The notes under the pieces: generated by a model
Seen by the model: only the letters and a program-made list of their open reading frames with translations
The model's database searches: none
What the model was told of the DNA's origin: nothing
Origin: Gemmataceae bacterium
GTDB lineage: Bacteria; Planctomycetota; Planctomycetia; Gemmatales; Gemmataceae
Assembly (NCBI GenBank): GCA_009691845.1
Contig: SIAJ01000015.1
Coordinates: 1 to 64,000 of the forward strand
Direction of reading: 5' to 3'
Length of the DNA stretch: 64,000 nucleotides
Made by a program: the position numbers and the translations under genes
Shown here: piece after piece, positions 35,635-43,374 of the stretch
How positions within the stretch are numbered: the first letter of the stretch is position 1
How the letters are laid out: every line of letters begins with the position of its first letter

Positions 35635-37862
35635 ACATCAAAAACGCTGTCGCCGCCTTCGTGGTCATCTTGGTGATGGGTTCGTGCGCTTTGGCCCAAC
35701 CAAATCAGTCGCAACAGGTTTTCTTCAACACCGATGTCGTACCGATTCTGACCAAGCTAGGCTGCAACGGCGGCGGTTGTCACGGCAAGGCGACGGGACA
35801 GAACGGGTTCCGGTTGTCGCTCTTTGGTTACGAACCGGATCTGGACTATGAGGCGATTGTCCAAGAGGCGCGAGGCCGCCGAATCTTCGCCGCCGCGCCG
35901 TCGCGAAGTATGCTCTTGCTCAAAGCGAGTGGGATCCTGGCGCATGGCGGCGGCAAGCGAGTGGAGCCAGGTTCCGAGGATTGGCTTACCCTCTCGCGTT
36001 GGATCGAGGACGGCGCTCGGCCCGCATTGTCAATGGACCCGGTTTTGACTCGAGTCAGCGTCTCGCCCGATAGACGCACTTTCGATGTGGAGGCACGTCG
36101 GCAGCCCCTGCAAATCACGGCGCATTTTTCGAATGGTGCCACCCGTGATGTGACCCGACAGGCTGTGTATCAATCGAACGATCCCGAACTGGCGGAGATC
36201 AGCGACGCGGGCATTGTGCAGGTCAAGAACCGCAGCGGACTATTCACCGTCATGGTTCGCTACGCGGATCAAATTTCGGTCTTCCAGGGCACGGCGCCTC
36301 ACACGAAGGTCACCAACGCACATGCGGCGTCTCTGGTCGCGTGGGAGAAGGCCAACGGGCGATCCTTCGTCGATCGCCATGTGGCTGGCCGATGGAAGCA
36401 GCTTGGCATTCTGCCGTCGCTGCCGGCCGATGATGGTGCGATGATCCGCCGGCTCAGTCTCGACATCTGCGGCACGCTTCCCACGGCAACCGAAGTGAAC
36501 GAGTACCTTGCCGATGCGCAGACGGATAAGCGTGCTCGACTGATCGACCGTTTGCTGGATCGGCCGGAGTATGCTAGTTACTTCTCGCTCAAATGGGCCG
36601 ACATTTTGCGCAATCGCGGTCGAGGCTACAGCACGAGCCAACAGCGTCCGGGTACCGCCCTGTTCGCGGGTTGGATTCGCGACAGCATTGCCGCCAACGT
36701 ACCGTACGATCGGTTCGTCACAGAAATCCTCACGGCGGTCGGCAGCCAGGAAACGAACCCGCCGGCCGTGTGGTATCGGACGGTACGCACAACATCGGAT
36801 TACGTGGAATCGATCGCACAGGCGTTCCTCGGCATCCGCATTCAATGCGCTCAATGCCACCATCATCCGGCCGAACGCTGGAGCCAGGCGGACTACTACC
36901 AACTCGCAGCGGTCTTTGCCCGAGTCGGCCGCCGGGGCGGTTTTTCCGATGCGGAGGTTCCGACATCCGAAACGATCTATTTGGCCGAAGAAGGCGTGGT
37001 GGTTCACCCCCGCACGGGGCAAACGATGCAGCCTCGTGCGCCAGGCGGACCGGAGTTCAAACTTGGCAGATACGATGATCCTCGACGCAGCCTGGCACGC
37101 TGGATGACATCACCCGAAAACCCCTACGTCGCCCGTACCATGGCCAACCGCATGTGGGGTCACTTCCTCGGCCGAGGCGTCATTCACCCTATCGACGATG
37201 CCCGTAGCACGAACCCGCCGAGCAATCCCGAGTTGCTCGATGCGTTGGCTCGAGATTTTGTGGACCATAAATTTGACGTCAAGCACCTGATTCGGACCAT
37301 TTGCAATTCATCCACCTACGCGCTGAGTTCAAGGTCCAACGAGAGCAATCAGGACGATCTTCAGAGTTTCGCTCGGTATTATCCTCGCCGGTTATCCGCT
37401 GAAGTCCTGCTCGACGCCATGAGTCAGGTGCTGCAAACACCGACAAAATTCCGAAGCGTCTCGGGCGACTTTCCACCAGGTACCAGGGCCATCGAACTAC
37501 CGGACGAAGCCGTGCCCAGCAACTTCTTGGACGTGTTCGGCCGCCCTTTGCGCAACTCGGCGTGTGAATGCGAACGAGTCGACTCGCCCGCTCTGGGGCA
37601 AACACTGGCCTTGGTCAGTTCCCCGGAGATTCAGGAAAAATTGGTTGCGGACAAAGGCTTGGCGGCGAGGCTGGCGACTAACATGAAATCAGACGCCGAA
37701 AACGTGCGAGAGATCTTTATGGCGGTTCTTGCACGGTCTCCTCGGCCTCGTGAACAGATCGTCGCCCTGAGTTTTCTCGAATCGCAGAAGGACCGGAAAG
37801 ATGCTTATGCTTCATTGCTCTGGTCGCTGGTGGCGACCAATGAGTTCTTGTTGAACCACTAA
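35631..37862 (+). CDS. PSCyt/DUF1549-DUF1553 haem protein with a Big2-like domain
   Basis: 743 residues. The signal peptide ends ALAQ. The N-terminal domain has GCNGGGCHG, a CX4CH form of the PSCyt1 haem motif, then RLSLFGYEPDLDYE. Residues ~150-220 form a bacterial-Ig-like domain (ITAHFSNGATRDVT, YQSNDPELAEI). DUF1549 follows (MIRRLSLDICGTLPTATEVN, RLLDRPEYASYFSLKWADIL) with the haem-like site QCAQCHHHPAERW. DUF1553 is C-terminal (NPYVARTMANRMWGHFLGRG, LALVSSPEIQEKL, WSLVATNEFLLNH). The gene is coupled to the PPC-like gene before it and followed 35 bases later by a DUF1501 gene. The substrate is unknown. Confidence 0.88.
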   Translation: MNIKNAVAAFVVILVMGSCALAQPNQSQQVFFNTDVVPILTKLGCNGGGCHGKATGQNGFRLSLFGYEPDLDYEAIVQEARGRRIFAAAPSRSMLLLKASGILAHGGGKRVEPGSEDWLTLSRWIEDGARPALSMDPVLTRVSVSPDRRTFDVEARRQPLQITAHFSNGATRDVTRQAVYQSNDPELAEISDAGIVQVKNRSGLFTVMVRYADQISVFQGTAPHTKVTNAHAASLVAWEKANGRSFVDRHVAGRWKQLGILPSLPADDGAMIRRLSLDICGTLPTATEVNEYLADAQTDKRARLIDRLLDRPEYASYFSLKWADILRNRGRGYSTSQQRPGTALFAGWIRDSIAANVPYDRFVTEILTAVGSQETNPPAVWYRTVRTTSDYVESIAQAFLGIRIQCAQCHHHPAERWSQADYYQLAAVFARVGRRGGFSDAEVPTSETIYLAEEGVVVHPRTGQTMQPRAPGGPEFKLGRYDDPRRSLARWMTSPENPYVARTMANRMWGHFLGRGVIHPIDDARSTNPPSNPELLDALARDFVDHKFDVKHLIRTICNSSTYALSSRSNESNQDDLQSFARYYPRRLSAEVLLDAMSQVLQTPTKFRSVSGDFPPGTRAIELPDEAVPSNFLDVFGRPLRNSACECERVDSPALGQTLALVSSPEIQEKLVADKGLAARLATNMKSDAENVREIFMAVLARSPRPREQIVALSFLESQKDRKDAYASLLWSLVATNEFLLNH

Positions 37863-37897
37863 CGGCCGATGGCAGTGATCGGATCCGGAGATCGTAT

Positions 37898-39208
37898 ATG
37901 GGCGGCATCAAAGCAACACGCGTGAGCCGAAGAAACGTCCTGGAGTTGGGGGCATCCGCCCTGGGCCTGGGCCTCGTGGATCTGTTGCGGCTTCGTGCGC
38001 TTGGTTCGGGCTCCTCGCGCGCTCGTGCGAACAAGTCGCTCATTGTCTTCTGGACAAATGGCGGACTCAGCCAGCAAGACACCTACGACATGAAGCCCGA
38101 CGCGCCGCCCGAGTTCCGCGGTTCCTATCGGCCGATCGCAACGACTGTGCCCGGCATACAGATCACCGAACGGTTCCCTCGGCAAGCCCGAGTGATGAAG
38201 CAACTGTCGATTGTCCGTTCCGTCCACCACGAGAACGGGATTCACGCGCCGTCGGCCCACTGGATGCAGACGGGATATTTTGGACCAACCCTGGCTCGAA
38301 ACGCCCCGCAGAAGCCTTCCTTCGGTTCCGTGATCGGCCGAGTTCGTGGGGCCAGTGAGGGACTGATTCCGCCCTATGTCGCCATCCCGCAGGCGGAGGC
38401 GTTCGGATATCAGGGTGCGGTCTACCTCGGGGCGGCGTACAACCCGTTTGAGTTGGGGGCCAACCCCAACGCGATGGATTTTCGAGTGCCGAATTTGGCG
38501 TTGCCACGAGAATTGCGGTTGTCGAGTGTTCGCTCACGCACGCAGTTGCTTCGCGAGTTCGATGCCCTGCAGCGAGAAGCGGATCATGCGAGCGTTAACG
38601 ACGACTTGAACAGTTTCAAGTCTCAGGCACTCGAGATGGTGACGGGCGAAAAAGTGCGGAACGCCTTCGATATCAGCAAGGAAGATCCACGACTTCGCGA
38701 TCGGTACGGCCGGCACCAGTACGGACAAAGTGCCATCCTGGCCCGGCGGCTGATCGAGTCGGGCAGCACCTGCGTTACGATCAATACCGGTTATTGGGAT
38801 CACCACGACGACATTGACAAAGGGTTGGAAACGCAGCTCTCGCCGCTCGACGCGGCCATCGGAGCCCTGGTTGAGGATCTCGAAGACCGCGGCATGCTCG
38901 ATGATGTGGTGATCTATTGTGCCGGGGAATTTGGCCGCACCCCGCTGATTAACGGCAATGCCGGACGCGACCATTGGGCCAATTGTTTCTCGGTACTTCT
39001 TGGTGGAGGAGGCCTCAAAGGCGGCATGGTCGTCGGGGCCAGCGAATACCGCGGTGGCAAAGTCCGAGAGCGACCGGTTTCCCCCGGCGACTTGTTGGCG
39101 ACTATCTATCAGGCGCTCGGCATCCCATTGGATACACATTTCGAAGACGCCACGGGACGACCGGTTAGCATCGTCGCCGGTGGCAAGACGATACACGAAT
39201 TAGTGTAA
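37898..39208 (+). CDS. DUF1501 family Tat-exported protein
   Basis: 436 residues with CCGGAG before the ATG. The N-terminus VSRRNVLELGASALGLGLVDLL is a twin-arginine signal. Core motifs are WTNGGLSQQDTYDMKPDAPPE, FDISKEDPRLRDRYGRHQYG, GYWDHHDDIDKGLETQLSPLD, AGEFGRTPLING, GRDHWANCFSVLLGGGG and SPGDLLATIYQALGIPLDTH. It is the third gene of the PPC/PSCyt/DUF1501 operon. The pattern suggests an exported partner of the haem protein. Confidence 0.9.
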   Translation: MGGIKATRVSRRNVLELGASALGLGLVDLLRLRALGSGSSRARANKSLIVFWTNGGLSQQDTYDMKPDAPPEFRGSYRPIATTVPGIQITERFPRQARVMKQLSIVRSVHHENGIHAPSAHWMQTGYFGPTLARNAPQKPSFGSVIGRVRGASEGLIPPYVAIPQAEAFGYQGAVYLGAAYNPFELGANPNAMDFRVPNLALPRELRLSSVRSRTQLLREFDALQREADHASVNDDLNSFKSQALEMVTGEKVRNAFDISKEDPRLRDRYGRHQYGQSAILARRLIESGSTCVTINTGYWDHHDDIDKGLETQLSPLDAAIGALVEDLEDRGMLDDVVIYCAGEFGRTPLINGNAGRDHWANCFSVLLGGGGLKGGMVVGASEYRGGKVRERPVSPGDLLATIYQALGIPLDTHFEDATGRPVSIVAGGKTIHELV

Positions 39209-39257
39209 AGGGCGATCGTTGCCGACCAAGAAAGTGCCTGCGAACCGGAGTCTCCCC

Positions 39258-40013
39258 ATGTCGCTCGTGTACCATCCCGAGGGAAACTATCGGTTTCTGC
39301 CGGGGATCGCGCCTTACTCTTGCGGTGCCGTTTCCTTCCCTGGCTTCGAGATCGTGCACGCGGTGTTTCAACAGCCCCTCCCGTATCGAGAAGGGTTCGC
39401 GCGGATTGCCGGGCACTTGGCTGCCGTGGCCCGACCGAAAGCGACGCTGTGCGGCGTCGAATTGCGTTCTCCCGCTCCGTTCAGCTTTCCTGGCTTCGCC
39501 GTGTTCAATGGCGAATATGCCGCGATCCTCAGGGAGTGGGGATTGTTCGTCAACGGCATCAACCCCGTTGCCCGCACGAACGTGGCTCCCGTGGTTCGTC
39601 CGCCCGCCGAGCCAGTCCTGTACGGCTTTTCCTACACCCGCCCCTGCGACCATACGCAGCCACTGACTTTCGTCGTCGCCGGCGCGGGAGAACTTCCTGA
39701 AGGGATCCTCGCCGCCGATAGCATCGTGGCGCGGGGCGATACGTCGCCGAATGGGATCGCCACGAAGGCTGTCTTCGTCATGAACTTGATGGAACGCCGT
39801 CTGCTTGGACTGGGGGCCGACTGGTCGCTGGTGAACGCCATCGATGTCTACACGATCCATTCTCTCGATAGCATTCTTCCGGAACTCGTGCTGAATCGCG
39901 TCGGTCCGGCAATCGCCCATGGAGTCCGCTGGCACTACACACGGCCACCCATCACCGACATCGAATTTGAGATGGACTTGAGAGGTACACGAACCGAAGA
40001 GTATTTGAATTAA
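39258..40013 (+). CDS. RidA/YjgF-like protein (uncertain)
   Basis: 251 residues from the ATG at 39258, preceded by CGGAG; a TTG at 39219 would add 13. There is no signal peptide. The middle reads ATLCGVELRSPAPFSFPGFA and VFNGEYAAILREWGLFVNGI, then NPVARTNVAPVVRPPAEPVLYGFSYT. The combination of a substrate-proximal Arg and the NPxARTNVAP pattern suggests the Rid (YjgF/YER057c) fold, but the protein is twice the usual Rid length and may contain two such domains. Rid proteins hydrolyse reactive enamine/imine intermediates. It follows the DUF1501 gene by 49 bases and may share its transcript. Confidence 0.5.
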   Translation: MSLVYHPEGNYRFLPGIAPYSCGAVSFPGFEIVHAVFQQPLPYREGFARIAGHLAAVARPKATLCGVELRSPAPFSFPGFAVFNGEYAAILREWGLFVNGINPVARTNVAPVVRPPAEPVLYGFSYTRPCDHTQPLTFVVAGAGELPEGILAADSIVARGDTSPNGIATKAVFVMNLMERRLLGLGADWSLVNAIDVYTIHSLDSILPELVLNRVGPAIAHGVRWHYTRPPITDIEFEMDLRGTRTEEYLN

Positions 40014-40441
40014 CAGAGGGCCGACCCAGACCTGGCACCTTTGAAAAAGAACCAAGGGATCGTAGCTTTTTTCAGCCGTCTTCCCTCCTCGGCCGGCCGT
40101 GTGCCCGCATCGTTCGTAATCGCCAGTAATCCTTGCCATACGTTTGGCCTCGATTGAATGACAGGCGCAACGGATCGAACTCAGCCTTCGTTTCTGCCCG
40201 ATTCGTTCGCTCGACCCGGCTAACAAACCGTGGCGATGCTCGTCGCTCGCGACCGGGAATGACTTGAAACGACCCTGGTTGATGTGGCCAGTCCCGACAG
40301 TCTTGTCATGCGGGTGCGTGAGCCAATGCCAAAAGTCGGATCGATCTGCCAGCAAAGCAATTGTTGACCTCCCCTTCTCCAGGGTGTAAGCTGCATGTGA
40401 AGTTGAGCGATCGACTTCACCCTCACTCAGAACCCGTGCCC
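40014..40441. other. Intergenic region of 428 bp with a possible gene relic
   Basis: On the minus strand a 74-codon open stretch (about 40075-40300, ending in LRTMRAHGRPRREDG) has protein-like composition (RTNRAETKAEFDPLRLSFNR) but no proper start and no family I recognise. It may be the end of a decayed mobile-element gene. A T-run at about 40067-40072 follows AACCAAGGGATCGTAGC. The promoter of the next operon should be near 40350-40440. Confidence 0.3.
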
Positions 40442-42004
40442 ATGCGACGCATCTCACGATCTGGACTCTCCTCGCTGTTCGTCGCGTTCGCCGCACTCTC
40501 CCCAATCGTTTCTGCCGCCGAACCGAGCCCTGACACTGCGACGATCGCGCGGTTGATCGACGAGGCGATTCAGAAGCGGCTCGACTCGGAGAAGGTTTCG
40601 GCTTCACCATCAGCGTCCGATGCCGAGTTTCTGCGTCGCGTCTACTTGGACGTTGCCGGGGTGATCCCGTCTGCCGATCGAGTCGCGGCGTTCCTCGATA
40701 GCAAAGAGTCGAACAAGCGAAACGAACTGATCGAGGCACTGCTTGCCTCGCCAGAGTACGCTCGGCGAATGACCGACATCTGGAAAGCCCTTCTGATCCC
40801 GAACACGGCAGCCAGTGCCCGACAGAAGCACGAACCCATGGTTCAATGGCTTGAGGCCAGCTTCACGGCGAACAAACGACTGGACATTCTTGCTCGCGAG
40901 GTGCTCAGCGCCAATGGCTTGCAGGATGAGAATGGAGCCGTTACCTTCTTCATCACCCACGAGACAGTGGACGAAATCACGGACCGAGTCGCCCGTGTAT
41001 TCCTCGGGGTGCAGATTCAGTGTGCCCAGTGCCATAAGCATCCGTTCGGAGACTGGACCCAGGCCGAGTACTGGGGCATGGCCGCATTCTTCACGAAAGT
41101 GAAATCGGTCTATGTCAAAACAGGGGACACGCAACGCTACGGGGCCAAGGAAGACGCCACATCCAAGTCGAAGCCCCTACTCATGCTGCCTGCGTCGGTG
41201 AAGGCGACCACGCCAACTTTCTTGCGTGGGGATCGCCCTAAGGTGTCGGCAGATGGGCCAAACCTCCCGGTTTTGGCGGACTGGATCACTTCACCGAAGA
41301 ATCCATATTTCGCTCGGGCGGCAGTCAACCGAGTTTGGCACCAGCTCTTTGGCCGAGCGTTGGTCAGTCCTGTCGATGACATGACTGAAGCCAACGAGGC
41401 TTCGCACCCTGAACTGCTGGCCGCGCTCGCGCGGGAGTTTTCCGCGAGCGGCTTTGATCTCAAGCAACTGATTCGGGGCATCTGCCACAGCAAAGCGTAT
41501 CAGCGCACGAGCAAGCCGGGCGGGAGCAATGCTGCCGACAAAACCCTGTTGAGCCATATGGCAGTCAAGGTGATGACGCCTTTTCAGCTGAACGATTCGC
41601 TCGAAGCGGTATTTGCACTCGCCATCAACGAGAAGACACCTCCGCCGACGGCTGTAACCCGCAAGACCAAGGCAGGCGAGCGAGGTCGGTTTGCCACATT
41701 CTTCATGGGCGAGGACGATCCCGACCCCACCGAGTTCCAGGCCGGCATACCCCAGGCACTCTACCTCATGAACTCCGGGCACCATTACGCAATCGCCCGA
41801 GCGGCGAACGAAACCGTGAGCCGAAAGAAGACCCCGGAGAAGGTTGTGGAGACGATGTTCCTTGCCACGCTGACACGCCCACCGACCGACAAGGAGTCGA
41901 CGACGATGCTCACGCACATCGCCAAGGCGACCGACAAGCGGGCGGCCTATCACGACATTCTTTGGGCTTTGGTCAACAGCACCGAGTTTCTGAGCAATCA
42001 CTAA
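40442..42004 (+). CDS. PSCyt2/DUF1549-DUF1553 haem protein, short form
   Basis: 520 residues from the ATG at 40442; the signal peptide is MRRISRSGLSSLFVAFAALS and ends near VSAAE. It lacks the N-terminal PSCyt1 domain of the copy at 35631. DUF1549 begins EFLRRVYLDVAGVIPSADRV and includes LLASPEYARRMTDIWKALLI and the haem-like motif QCAQCHKHPFGDW. DUF1553 begins WITSPKNPYFARAAVNRVWHQLFGRA and ends WALVNSTEFLSNH. It starts a second PSCyt-DUF1501 operon; the next gene begins 14 bases after its stop. Confidence 0.88.
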   Translation: MRRISRSGLSSLFVAFAALSPIVSAAEPSPDTATIARLIDEAIQKRLDSEKVSASPSASDAEFLRRVYLDVAGVIPSADRVAAFLDSKESNKRNELIEALLASPEYARRMTDIWKALLIPNTAASARQKHEPMVQWLEASFTANKRLDILAREVLSANGLQDENGAVTFFITHETVDEITDRVARVFLGVQIQCAQCHKHPFGDWTQAEYWGMAAFFTKVKSVYVKTGDTQRYGAKEDATSKSKPLLMLPASVKATTPTFLRGDRPKVSADGPNLPVLADWITSPKNPYFARAAVNRVWHQLFGRALVSPVDDMTEANEASHPELLAALAREFSASGFDLKQLIRGICHSKAYQRTSKPGGSNAADKTLLSHMAVKVMTPFQLNDSLEAVFALAINEKTPPPTAVTRKTKAGERGRFATFFMGEDDPDPTEFQAGIPQALYLMNSGHHYAIARAANETVSRKKTPEKVVETMFLATLTRPPTDKESTTMLTHIAKATDKRAAYHDILWALVNSTEFLSNH

Positions 42005-42018
42005 TTGGGACCCTGAAC

Positions 42019-43302
42019 ATGTTTGGAAGTTCTTTCGATACTAGACTGTCTCGCCGAGACGCATTGCGGCTCACGGCGGCAGGTGTAACCGCTTCCTCGC
42101 TGACCGGTTGGCTTCCGATCCTGGCTGCCAGCGAGGCTGAGTCCGCGTCGAAGGCGCGGGCCAAAGCGTGCATCGTGCTGTGGATGGACGGTGGACCGCC
42201 ACATACCGACACCTTCGATATGAAACCGGATTTGCCCGAATGCGGGATCTACAAACCGATCTCGACCACCGTGCCCGGCATTCAGATCAGCGAGTTGTTG
42301 CCGAAATTCGCGGGCCAGATGAAGCATGCTGCAATCGTTCGCGGCATGAGCACGATTGAGAACGAGCACCTGCGTGCTCGCGTTCATCTGCGGACTGGGT
42401 ACCAGTCAGGACAGGGCGGGTTGACGTACCCAAGCATGGGTTCGATCGCCTCGGAGGCCATCAGCGTTCCCGACTTCCCCATTCCAAGTTATGTCGCCAT
42501 ATCCGACGTGAGGGACCGTAGCCACGGCCCAGGGTTCCTCGGACCGCGACACCAACCCTTGTTCGTCCACGATCCCTTGAAGGGCGTTCAGAACTTGAAG
42601 GCCATGGTTACTGCTCCCACCGTGGAGGGCCGACTTGGCTTGTTGGACGAACTGGAAAAAGGCTTCGCCGGCGAGTACCAGGTTCCACTGAGCCAGGCAC
42701 ACGGCAGCGTGTACGCCCGGGCGGTCCAGTTGATGCGGACGGAGAAAGCCAAGGCCTTCAACCTCTCTCTCGAGCCGGTCAAGACCCGTGCGGCTTACGG
42801 GGATAGCACGTTTGGACAGGGATGTTTGCTTGCCCGCCGATTGGTCGAAACCGGCGTGAAGTACGTCGAGGTCGGGCTAGGAGGGTGGGATACACACTTC
42901 GAAAACAACGAGGCCGTCAAGAAGTTGTGTGGCACGCTCGATCAGTCGATGACCACCCTGATCTCAGACCTTCAGGTACGTGGTCTGCTTGACAGCACGC
43001 TCGTGATCTGGATGGGCGAGTTCGGGCGTACGCCGATGTTCAAGAACAAAGGTCGAGACCACTACGCCAAGGCGTGGTCAACTGTATTCATGGGTGGGGG
43101 TGTGAAGGGTGGGCAAGTCATCGGCCGGACGGACAAGTCCGGGGCGACGGTCGCGGAACGCCCTGTCTCCACAGCCGCTTTTTTCGCCACTGTCTGCGAG
43201 ACTCTTGGCATCGATTACAAGGTAGAACGAGACACACCCGGCGGTCGGCCGTTGCCACGCGTTGAGAAGAGCGGAAAGCCGGTTTCAGAACTGTTTGCAT
43301 GA
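42019..43302 (+). CDS. DUF1501 family Tat-exported protein
   Basis: 427 residues from the ATG at 42019. The signal is RLSRRDALRLTAAGVTASSL. Core motifs are WMDGGPPHTDTFDMKPDLPE, FNLSLEPVKTRAAYGDSTFG, GGWDTHFENNEAVKKLCGTLD, WMGEFGRTPMFKNKGRDHYAK and GGQVIGRTDKSGATVAERP. GRDHW is GRDHY here. It follows its PSCyt partner by 14 bases and precedes a haem dehydrogenase gene by 72 bases, so all three may be co-transcribed. Confidence 0.9.
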   Translation: MFGSSFDTRLSRRDALRLTAAGVTASSLTGWLPILAASEAESASKARAKACIVLWMDGGPPHTDTFDMKPDLPECGIYKPISTTVPGIQISELLPKFAGQMKHAAIVRGMSTIENEHLRARVHLRTGYQSGQGGLTYPSMGSIASEAISVPDFPIPSYVAISDVRDRSHGPGFLGPRHQPLFVHDPLKGVQNLKAMVTAPTVEGRLGLLDELEKGFAGEYQVPLSQAHGSVYARAVQLMRTEKAKAFNLSLEPVKTRAAYGDSTFGQGCLLARRLVETGVKYVEVGLGGWDTHFENNEAVKKLCGTLDQSMTTLISDLQVRGLLDSTLVIWMGEFGRTPMFKNKGRDHYAKAWSTVFMGGGVKGGQVIGRTDKSGATVAERPVSTAAFFATVCETLGIDYKVERDTPGGRPLPRVEKSGKPVSELFA

Positions 43303-43310
43303 GGATTCCC

Positions 43311-43352
43311 ATGTTCGTGAGCGACACCGAACTGGACAGCCGCCACGAGTGA
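43311..43352 (+). CDS. Possible 13-codon leader peptide
   Basis: ATG at 43311 with a good ribosome site GAGGA (43301-43305, 5-base spacing) encodes MFVSDTELDSRHE and stops at 43352, 22 bases before the dehydrogenase start. It could couple translation between the DUF1501 and dehydrogenase genes. It may also be meaningless or the start of a lost gene. Confidence 0.25.
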   Translation: MFVSDTELDSRHE

Positions 43353-43374
43353 CCGAAGAATCAGAGCGAACTGC

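Noticed and set aside
39165..40739. A 524-codon minus-strand frame over the RidA-like and PSCyt genes
   Set aside because: It covers two well-supported plus-strand genes and has no coherent domain; only the 40.1-40.3 kb part in another frame looked slightly protein-like.
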